NCBI RefSeq assembly: GCF_001704155.1
Contig: NZ_CP016294.1
Location: 4,027,501-4,091,500, forward strand
DNA length: 64,000 nt
Reading direction: 5' to 3'
Source: Stenotrophomonas rhizophila
GTDB taxonomy: Bacteria > Pseudomonadota > Gammaproteobacteria > Xanthomonadales > Xanthomonadaceae
The notes under the pieces are model-generated. The model saw only the letters and a program-made list of their open reading frames with translations, was not told the origin of the DNA and ran no database searches. Made by a program: the position numbers and the translations under genes. Positions 17,687 through 24,703 of the stretch are shown here, piece by piece (position 1 is the first letter of the stretch; every line of letters begins with the position of its first letter).

Positions 17687-20548
17687 ATGAACATCCCCCA
17701 CAGCAGGTTCGGTGTGCGCGATTCCGTACTGGGTTGGCTGCGGCGGCTGGGCTGGAACCCTCTGGATGAGGGTGCGGTGGCGGCGTTACGCGGCGAACAT
17801 CACAGCGCATTGCTGGAGAAGCGGCTGCTGCCGTGGCTGCGTCGCTATCGGTACGAGTGGGAAGGCGAGCGCGTGGCGCTTTCACCCACTTCATTCGACC
17901 GGATCATTGCCGAGGCCGAAACGTGCTGCCACAGCTTGGATTGGGTAGCGTCGAGCAGCGCTGTGCACCGGCTGCTGGTCCACGGCGTTCATACCGAACT
18001 GGAATTGCCCAACGGGCGCCGGATCTCGGTCCCGGTTCCGTTGATCGATTGGGAGCATGTGCAACGCAACCATTGGGATGTGGCTGACGCGATGCGTACC
18101 GACCTGCGCTTGGCAGCGCCCGGAGATCCGTCCGACGGCCACGTTCGCGAGCTGGTCGGTTACGTCAACGGCATTCCCCTGGTGGTGCTGGCCTGCGTGG
18201 AGCGCGATGCGTACAAGCGATGGGGAACCGCAGAGGATGGCATCCGGCACCTGTTGCGCGGCCTGGGCAGCATGCCGACCAATCCGCCGGTGCAGCACGC
18301 GCAGCTGCTGCTTAGCCTGGACCGTCGTGGCGGCCGCCATGCCGCTGTCGGCACCCCTTCACATGCGTGGGTGAAATGGCGGGAGCATGGCTGGAGCCCG
18401 GCCGCGCAGACCCAGCTGCGCGATGCCGCGTTGCCCTTCTCCGATGTCCCGCTGGACCCACCGTGGGCCACGCATGCCGAACTACTGCATGGCGTGCTGT
18501 CGCCGCCCCGGTTCCTGCAGCTGATACGGCATTTCCTGCGAGAGGGCCGCAGCGGCCGACGCTGTCTGGTCCGGTCCCACCAGTTCTTTGCGGTGCAGTG
18601 TGCGCTGCAGGCACTAAGCACCCGCGACGCCAGCGGCCGTCGTACCGGCGGGCAGCTGTGCCTGGCAACCGGCAGCGGGCTGCAGCGCACGCGGCAGTGG
18701 CTGTTGCAGGCCATGCGTGCCGATGCGGCGTTCAGGCCGATTCGCGTGCTTCAGCCACTGACCCGGCTCACACCGCCCCCCGAGGACCGGCGCCAGCGGC
18801 CTGGTCCACTGCCTGCTGACCAGCTCACCGAGTTCCTGGCCGGCAGGGGTCCCTCGCTGCATGAGGTGCCGCTGCGCATCCTGCGTGGTTGGGCGCGCAG
18901 GACCAGGCTGCCCGACGCCGATGATGAGATGGCCGCCACCGACGACGACATCGTGCTGCTGGCGGATGCCGATTTCTGGGACAGCGATCCCGTCCTTCTG
19001 CGTCGTCTGCGCCGTTGCCTGCCGCAGGCGACCTGGCTGACGCTGGTGGCCGCACCGGTTACCGCACCGGTGCCGGGTCTGGATCCTGGCCCGAGGCTGT
19101 ACGAGTATCCGCCCGAGCATGCCGTCGCCGATGGCGTGGTGGTGCAGGCATGGCGCGACGTCGGCCCGAAGCCCGAGGGGGATTCGCCCTCCCGACGCGT
19201 GGCCCAGGTCGCCACCGCCATCAGCCAGCATTTCCACGATCTGGTCCGGCTGGCGGAACGCGGCCTGCGCGCCGCGCTTCTGGTGAGAACGGTCCACCAG
19301 GCGTTGGACTACCAGCGCGCACTCGCGGTGGATGGGCGGTTGAAGACCCATGTGGCGGGCTTCGACAACCGCGGCCTGCCCATGGACCGCGGCTCGGAGC
19401 GCATCCCGCCGGAGGTGGAACTGGTGATCGCGCATGGTGAACTGCCGGCAACCCAGGATGCGCGATGGGCCGTGCTGTATGTGGATCGCGCCCTCACTGC
19501 ACCGGAGCGGCTGCGCGCGGTGGGCATGATCAACGCGCCGCATCCCGACAAGCGCACCGCCATGCTGGTGGATTTCCACACCGACGACCGCCCGGCGGCG
19601 GCGCCGTCCGAGTGGCTGCCGTTACCGGTACAGGACAATCATCCGGCATTGGGCATACAGCGCCAACGCCTGCACAGCCTGCTGCCGGCCGATGGCGCCG
19701 AGGACTTCCACGCCTGTCGTGATTACCTCGTGCCCGACTGGGACATCGGCCCGCATGGTGATGACATCGACCTGCACCGGCACCGGCGCGACCTGCTGCA
19801 TGGCCGGGTCACTGCATTCGGGCAGCGGCTGCAGGTGGCCATCTCGGCCGAGACCGCGCTGACCGGCGAGCCATCGCTGCTGGGCGGACAGTACCGCGCC
19901 CTGCTGCACCGGTTCTCACTACTACGCGATGCGGTGAGCCGGCTGGCACTGGAGGACGATCGCTTCAACGCCGAAGACCGAAGGGTGCGCCACTGGGCGC
20001 GCGAGCAGGCCGCGCAGGTGTGTGAGCAGCCGATCGATTACCAGCTGCTGGGTCCCCTCGAGCCGGTCGAGCCAACGGCGGCGCAGAGCGCCAACCAGCT
20101 GTACACCCGCCTGCGCCAGCGCCTGGAGGCAGGTGGGCTGGACGCTGATGCCGTGGAACGGGGCCGGACCACCTTGCGCCAGGTGCTGGTGGATTTCGGC
20201 ACCGCACAGGCCCGGTTTGCCGCGTTGCAGGCGCTGGAGCCTGCGCTGGAGGACCCACCGCAGGCCGGTGACACGGACGCACCGTCCTCGCGCGGCCTGT
20301 TGGTGCTGCGCAGCCTGTTCGACACCACGCTGAACACAGAAATGTACGAGCAGCTGGGTCGCCGCATCGACGCGTTGGTCGCCATCGGGCAGCAACAACC
20401 GCTGCACCAGTTCGATGCGTACGTTCGGGACCGGCTTGAGCAGATGCTGCGCGGCCACCTGCGTGACCCGCAGCTGGCGGCCGTGGTGCACGCGGTGGTG
20501 CTGTGCGGACCGCACTGGCCGCGTCACGGCATGACAGGCGGCACGTAG
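17687..20548 (+). CDS. HsdR-like protein with nuclease and helicase motifs all degenerate
   Basis: The 953-residue protein keeps the HsdR outline: VPLIDWEHVQRNHW, VNGIPLVV (160-167), an RSHQFFAV box (297-304), a P-loop position, motif II, motif III and motif VI, then a helical C-terminus. At each site the catalytic residues are replaced. The nuclease D...ExK becomes E155...A169-C-V171. Walker A TGSGKT becomes TGSGLQ (328-333). DEAH becomes DADF (427-430). TGTP becomes VAAP (454-457). Motif VI QAxxRxNR becomes RAVGMINA (610-617). Normal HsdR cuts DNA after ATP-driven translocation; this one should do neither. The ATG at 17687 has GGAGGG upstream. The stop overlaps the facing atoE gene by 25 bp. 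Confidence 0.75.
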   Translation: MNIPHSRFGVRDSVLGWLRRLGWNPLDEGAVAALRGEHHSALLEKRLLPWLRRYRYEWEGERVALSPTSFDRIIAEAETCCHSLDWVASSSAVHRLLVHGVHTELELPNGRRISVPVPLIDWEHVQRNHWDVADAMRTDLRLAAPGDPSDGHVRELVGYVNGIPLVVLACVERDAYKRWGTAEDGIRHLLRGLGSMPTNPPVQHAQLLLSLDRRGGRHAAVGTPSHAWVKWREHGWSPAAQTQLRDAALPFSDVPLDPPWATHAELLHGVLSPPRFLQLIRHFLREGRSGRRCLVRSHQFFAVQCALQALSTRDASGRRTGGQLCLATGSGLQRTRQWLLQAMRADAAFRPIRVLQPLTRLTPPPEDRRQRPGPLPADQLTEFLAGRGPSLHEVPLRILRGWARRTRLPDADDEMAATDDDIVLLADADFWDSDPVLLRRLRRCLPQATWLTLVAAPVTAPVPGLDPGPRLYEYPPEHAVADGVVVQAWRDVGPKPEGDSPSRRVAQVATAISQHFHDLVRLAERGLRAALLVRTVHQALDYQRALAVDGRLKTHVAGFDNRGLPMDRGSERIPPEVELVIAHGELPATQDARWAVLYVDRALTAPERLRAVGMINAPHPDKRTAMLVDFHTDDRPAAAPSEWLPLPVQDNHPALGIQRQRLHSLLPADGAEDFHACRDYLVPDWDIGPHGDDIDLHRHRRDLLHGRVTAFGQRLQVAISAETALTGEPSLLGGQYRALLHRFSLLRDAVSRLALEDDRFNAEDRRVRHWAREQAAQVCEQPIDYQLLGPLEPVEPTAAQSANQLYTRLRQRLEAGGLDADAVERGRTTLRQVLVDFGTAQARFAALQALEPALEDPPQAGDTDAPSSRGLLVLRSLFDTTLNTEMYEQLGRRIDALVAIGQQQPLHQFDAYVRDRLEQMLRGHLRDPQLAAVVHAVVLCGPHWPRHGMTGGT

Positions 20549-21954
20549 GTCAGGGTCATGCCAAGCAGCCACAGCAGGCCCAGCACCAGCGGGATGTGCA
20601 CCAGCAACTGGATGAAGGTGAAGCCTACGATATCCCGCGCCTTCAGCCCCAGCACGCCCAGCAGCGGCAGCATCCAGAACGGGTTGATCAGGTTGGGCAG
20701 GGCTTCGGCGGCGTTGTAGACCTGCACCGCCCAGCCCAGGTGCGCATGCAGTTCGTTGGCCGCCTGCATCACGTAGGGCGCTTCGATGATCCACTTGCCG
20801 CCACCGGAGGGCACGAAGAAGCCCAGCACCGCCGAGTAGATGCCCATCACCAGCGCGAAGGTGTCGGTGGTGGCGATGTGCACGAACACGGTGGAGAGCC
20901 GATGCGCCAGCGTTTCTCCGCCACTGCCAACGGCATGGGTAAGGATCATCGCGATGCCGCCGTACAGCGGGAACTGGATCAGCACGCCGGTGGTGCTGGG
21001 CACGGCCTTGGCCACGGCGTTGAGGAAGCTGCGCGGCCGCCAGTGCAGCAGCAGGCCCAGCGAAATGAACAGGAAGTTGTAGGTGTTGAGGTTGGCGATG
21101 GCGGTCACCACCGGCTTGCTGGCGAATTCGCTGAACAACCAGCCGAAGGCAAGCAGCGAGAGCAGCACGGTCAGCAGCGGGCTGTATTCCAGCCATTCGC
21201 CGGCGCGCGTGCGCGGCTGCAGCGGTTCCGGTTCGGCCTGCGCGGCCCCGGCGAAATCGCTGGCGGTGCGTGCGGTGGCTGGACCGGGGGCGGTCAGCCA
21301 CGCGATCAGCAGCGAGACCAGGATCAACGCGGCGGTAAGCGCGATGGACTGCCACAGGAAGATGGTTTCGGTGAAAGGCAGCACGCCGGTGATTTCCACC
21401 AGGCCGGGCGGCATGCTGGCCGGGTTGGCCTGCAGTTGGGCGGCCGAGGAGCTCAGGCCCATCGCCCACACCGCGCCCAGGCCCAGGTAGGCCGAGGCGC
21501 CGGCGGCGCGGTAATCCATCTGCAGTTCCTGGCGGCGCGCCAGTGCACGTACCAGCAGCCCGCCGAACACCAGCGAAAAGCCCCAGCTGAGCAGCGAGGC
21601 CAGCATGCTGATCAGGCCCACGTACACCACCGCGCCCCGGCCGGTGCGCGGCACCCGCGCCAGTAGTTCGATGAAGCGCGCCACCACCGGGGCGGTGGCC
21701 ACGGCATATCCGCCGATGACCACGAAGGCCATCTGCATGGTGAAGGGAATCAGGCTCCAGAAGCCGTCGCCGAACGCTTTGGCGGTGGCCTGCGGGGTGG
21801 CGCCGAAGCTCATGGCGGCCACTGCCACGATCACCACGCCGAGCACCGCGAACACATACGCGTCGGGAAACCATTTTTCCGCCCAGGCCGCCGACCGCAG
21901 CGCTGCGCGTGCCATCCAGCCGTCCCGTGCCGGCGCTGATGTGGTGCTGGCCAT
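20524..21954 (-). CDS. atoE: Short-chain fatty acid transporter (AtoE family)
   Basis: The 476-residue protein is a polytopic membrane protein with about 12 segments. Family stretches include WAEKWFPDAYVFAVLGVVIV near the N-terminus, TMQMAFVVIGGYAVA, LISMLASLLSWGFSLVFGG and PSGGGKWIIEAPYVM. AtoE carries short-chain fatty acids such as acetoacetate or butyrate across the inner membrane. The ATG has GGGAGGG nine bases upstream. No ato catabolic genes adjoin it. It converges on the HsdR-like gene, with 25 bp of coding overlap. Confidence 0.88.
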   Translation of the reverse strand: MASTTSAPARDGWMARAALRSAAWAEKWFPDAYVFAVLGVVIVAVAAMSFGATPQATAKAFGDGFWSLIPFTMQMAFVVIGGYAVATAPVVARFIELLARVPRTGRGAVVYVGLISMLASLLSWGFSLVFGGLLVRALARRQELQMDYRAAGASAYLGLGAVWAMGLSSSAAQLQANPASMPPGLVEITGVLPFTETIFLWQSIALTAALILVSLLIAWLTAPGPATARTASDFAGAAQAEPEPLQPRTRAGEWLEYSPLLTVLLSLLAFGWLFSEFASKPVVTAIANLNTYNFLFISLGLLLHWRPRSFLNAVAKAVPSTTGVLIQFPLYGGIAMILTHAVGSGGETLAHRLSTVFVHIATTDTFALVMGIYSAVLGFFVPSGGGKWIIEAPYVMQAANELHAHLGWAVQVYNAAEALPNLINPFWMLPLLGVLGLKARDIVGFTFIQLLVHIPLVLGLLWLLGMTLTYVPPVMP

Positions 21955-22060
21955 GCCCTACCCTCCCAGGTTCATTGGGGGGCAGTGTGCAGGAGGGGGA
22001 CAAGGCTGTCAGTCACCTATTGGTAGCAACCCGATGTCACGAACGCGGCCGGACCGCGGC

Positions 22061-22087
22061 GTCACGACCAACGGTCGTGACGTACCG
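22061..22087. repeat. SMAG-type palindrome (GTCACGACC-AAC-GGTCGTGAC)
   Basis: Perfect 9-bp arms at 22061-22069 and 22073-22081 are followed by GTACC. It is the first of two such elements in the 188-bp gap between atoE and the ubiA stop codon. Confidence 0.75.
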
Positions 22088-22112
22088 GCCAGGCGCCAGC
22101 GCGCACGGATCG

Positions 22113-22138
22113 GGTAGCGCCCGACCGTTGGTCGGGGG
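22113..22138. repeat. SMAG-type palindrome (GGTAG, CCCGACC-GTT-GGTCGGG)
   Basis: GGTAG is followed by 7-bp arms at 22120-22126 and 22130-22136. It is oriented opposite to its neighbour at 22061, a paired arrangement also seen at 57.6 kb. It lies a few bases downstream of ubiA. Confidence 0.7.
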
Positions 22139-22142
22139 GCTC

Positions 22143-23036
22143 TCAGGCAGCAGCCAACGCTGCTGCGATCCCGGCGAACAACGCCGCGCCCACCCAGTTG
22201 TTGTGCAGGAACGCCTTGAAGCAGGGGTCGCGCTCACGCTTGCGCGCGATCCAGAATTCGTAGGCAATCAGCCCGGCAGCCACCGCCACGCCCAGCCAGT
22301 AGTAAAGACCCAGCCCGCCGCGCACGCCCACCAGCGCCATCGTGCCGAGGAACAGCGTGTACAGGATTCCCTGGATCACCAGGTCCAGGTCGCCGAACAG
22401 GATGGCGGTGGAATGCGAGCCCATCTTCAGGTCGTCGTCGCGATCGACCATGGCGTACCAGGTGTCGTACGCGGTAGACCACAGGATGTTAGCGCCATAC
22501 AGCAGCCAGCCGATCACCGGCACTTCGCCCTGGATGGCGGCGAACGCCATCGGGATGCCCCAGCCGAAGGCCATGCCCAGGTACACCTGCGGCAGGTGGG
22601 TGTAGCGCTTGAGGTAGGGGTAGCTGGCGGCCAGGAAGATGCCGATGAAGCTCATGCCGATGGTCAGCGCGTTCAGGGTCAGCACCAGCGCGAACGCCAC
22701 CAGCATCAACCCGGCGAACAACACCAGCGCCTCGCGGCCGGACACCCGGCCACTTGCCAGCGGGCGGTCCTTGGTGCGCTTCACGTGCGGGTCCAGCCAG
22801 CGGTCGGCGTAGTCGTTGATCACACAGCCGGCCGAACGCGTCAGCCATACCCCGGCGGTGAACACGAACAGGATCCACAGCGGCGGCAGCCCGCCGGCGG
22901 CCAGCCACAGCGCCCACCAGGTAGGCCACAGCAGCAGCAGGGTGCCGATCGGGCGATCGGCGCGCATCAGTTTCCAGTACTGGCCCCAGCGCGAGGGCGG
23001 TGCGCCCGCGGGGGCGTCAAAACGTTCGTAAGCCAT
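22143..23036 (-). CDS. ubiA: 4-hydroxybenzoate octaprenyltransferase
   Basis: UbiA attaches the polyprenyl chain to 4-hydroxybenzoate in ubiquinone synthesis at the inner membrane. The 297-residue protein shows the [20 protein letters not shown] opening, the first Asp-rich motif [20 protein letters not shown] with RPLASG, and the second, [12 protein letters not shown], plus about eight membrane helices. The start MAYERFDAP is chosen at 23036; an upstream extension of 19 codons lacks support. ubiK in the same window serves the same pathway, but the two are not linked in an operon. Confidence 0.93.
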   Translation of the reverse strand: MAYERFDAPAGAPPSRWGQYWKLMRADRPIGTLLLLWPTWWALWLAAGGLPPLWILFVFTAGVWLTRSAGCVINDYADRWLDPHVKRTKDRPLASGRVSGREALVLFAGLMLVAFALVLTLNALTIGMSFIGIFLAASYPYLKRYTHLPQVYLGMAFGWGIPMAFAAIQGEVPVIGWLLYGANILWSTAYDTWYAMVDRDDDLKMGSHSTAILFGDLDLVIQGILYTLFLGTMALVGVRGGLGLYYWLGVAVAAGLIAYEFWIARKRERDPCFKAFLHNNWVGAALFAGIAAALAAA

Positions 23037-23200
23037 GCGTAAAGGATACCGCCAAGGCCCCCGCCCCGGCGCCGGAAGCGCTGTTTCGCCCAAGGGGGCA
23101 GACCTGCGCCGCGTTTACGGATAGAATGCCCGTCCCGCACCGCCTCATGGCGCTGCGATGCCCACCCCGGCCCGCCGGTGGTGCGGCGGTTCTTCAAGAT

Positions 23201-23277
23201 GCGCCCGTAGCTCAGCCGGATAGAGTAGTGGCTTCCGAAGCCATTGGTCGGGGGTTCGAATCCCTCCGGGCGCACCA
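23201..23277 (+). tRNA. tRNA-Arg (anticodon CCG), CCA encoded
   Basis: The acceptor stem GCGCCCG/CGGGCGC closes a full cloverleaf: D-arm GCTCAGCCGGATAGAGT, anticodon loop TTCCGAA giving CCG, T-arm GGTTCGAATCC, discriminator A and genomic CCA (23275-23277). It reads the Arg codon CGG. There are no integrase or duplicated 3' end sequences nearby, so it does not look like an occupied attachment site. Confidence 0.97.
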
Positions 23278-23294
23278 TCTTCTTTGCTTTCCCG

Positions 23295-24650
23295 TCAGTA
23301 GGTCCCGTCAAACGCGAAGATCGGCTTGCGCTGCTTCCACAGGCCGGCGGTGAAGTCCGGGAACTCCAGGGTCTGGAAGCTGTTGGCGATGGACTGCTCC
23401 GACAGCGGGGTGATCGCGCTCCAGGTGATGGCGTCGTAGATGTCGATCGGCATCGGGGCCTTGGCCTTCAGGGCTTCGACGAAGGCGTGGATCACGAACC
23501 AGTCCATGCCGCCGTGGCCCGCGCTGGCGGCGGTGTCGGCGTGCTGCTTCCACAGCGGGTGTTCGTACTGATCCTGGTAGGCCTTGAACGGTTCCCACTT
23601 GTGCGGAGGGCTGCGGCCTTCGATGTGGATGGACTGGTTCACGTCCATCCACAACCCCTTGGTGCCCTGCACGCGGAAGCCCATCGAGTACGGGCGCGGC
23701 AACGAGGTGTCGTGCTGCAGCAGGATGGTTTCACCGTTTTCGCAGGCCAGCGTGGTGGTGACGATGTCGCCGAGCTTGAAGTTCACCTTGGTGCTGGGGT
23801 GGGTGGTGCCGCCACTCTTGGCCACGGTGTACTCATGCAGGCCGCGCGCCTTGCTGGCGAACGCGTTGATATGGGTGAAACGGTTGCCGCGGTTGATGCC
23901 GGTGTACATGGCGCACGGGCCGATGCCGTGGCTGGGGTACAGCTCGCCGTTGCGGTCCACCGAATGCTGGGTGCGCCAGCGCGCTTCGGACCACGCATGC
24001 GGGCCGAATTCCACGCCACTGTCGTACGGCTGGGCGGGATCGCCGGAGTTGAACTTCACCCCGCGCAGGTCGTGCTGGTAGCCGGCCTGCAGGTGCACCA
24101 GTTCACCGAACAGGCCGTTGCGCACCATCTGCAGGGTCGCCATCACGTCGCGGCGGTAACAGACGTTTTCCAGCAGCATGTACGGGGTGCCGGTGGAGAG
24201 CTGGGTCTTGAGCACGTCCCAGTGGTCCTGCAGGGTGATGCCGGCGACCACTTCACAGCCCACCGCGATTTTGGCCTGCATGGCGGCGATCGCCATCGGC
24301 GCGTGGTACTCCCACGGCGTGGCGATGATCACGCCATCCAGGCCGCGCTGTTCGAGCAGGCGCTTCCATGCGTTGCGGTCGCCGTCCTGGCCGTAGGCGG
24401 TGGGCGCCTTCCTGCCGGCCTTGGCCACCATGTCCATGCCGCGCTTGAGCATGATCGGTTCAATGTCGCACAGCGCGACTACTTCCACGTCGTCGCGGCG
24501 GACCAGCTCCTTCAGCAGCACCTGGCCACGCATGCCGGTGCCGATCAGGCCCAGGCGCAGCGTGCGCCCGCGTGCCCAGGCCGGCGTTTCCGGCAGCAGG
24601 CTGGTGGCGGCCAGGGCCGCACCGGCGGCAATGAATTCCCTACGCTTCAT
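23295..24650 (-). CDS. GH109-type alpha-N-acetylgalactosaminidase (Gfo/Idh/MocA fold, NAD-dependent)
   Basis: The 451-residue protein starts with a twin-arginine-like export signal (MKRREFIAAGAALAATS) and an NAD-binding loop GLIGTGMRG. It carries GH109 marks: ENVCYRRDVMATLQMVRNG, YQHDLRGVKF, YPSHGIGPCAMYTGINRG. GH109 enzymes release terminal alpha-linked GalNAc by an NAD-assisted elimination mechanism, usually in the periplasm or on the surface. It is the last gene of a minus-strand operon behind a GH31 gene and a TonB receptor, and opposite a GalNAc catabolic operon, which supports a GalNAc substrate over other sugars. It converges on tRNA-Arg. Confidence 0.86.
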   Translation of the reverse strand: MKRREFIAAGAALAATSLLPETPAWARGRTLRLGLIGTGMRGQVLLKELVRRDDVEVVALCDIEPIMLKRGMDMVAKAGRKAPTAYGQDGDRNAWKRLLEQRGLDGVIIATPWEYHAPMAIAAMQAKIAVGCEVVAGITLQDHWDVLKTQLSTGTPYMLLENVCYRRDVMATLQMVRNGLFGELVHLQAGYQHDLRGVKFNSGDPAQPYDSGVEFGPHAWSEARWRTQHSVDRNGELYPSHGIGPCAMYTGINRGNRFTHINAFASKARGLHEYTVAKSGGTTHPSTKVNFKLGDIVTTTLACENGETILLQHDTSLPRPYSMGFRVQGTKGLWMDVNQSIHIEGRSPPHKWEPFKAYQDQYEHPLWKQHADTAASAGHGGMDWFVIHAFVEALKAKAPMPIDIYDAITWSAITPLSEQSIANSFQTLEFPDFTAGLWKQRKPIFAFDGTY

Positions 24651-24703
24651 GGAACGTTACTCCCTTTGGAAGCGCGCCGGCCGGGACCGGCGCGCTGGAA
24701 CAA

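Noticed and set aside
15400-20548. Reading the type I-like genes as ordinary pseudogenes
   Set aside because: All three frames are full length with good starts, coupled overlap and retained scaffold motifs; decay would not spare these while removing only catalytic residues.
23201-23277. tRNA-Arg as an occupied integration site
   Set aside because: No integrase, no duplicated tRNA 3' end and no foreign-looking composition nearby.
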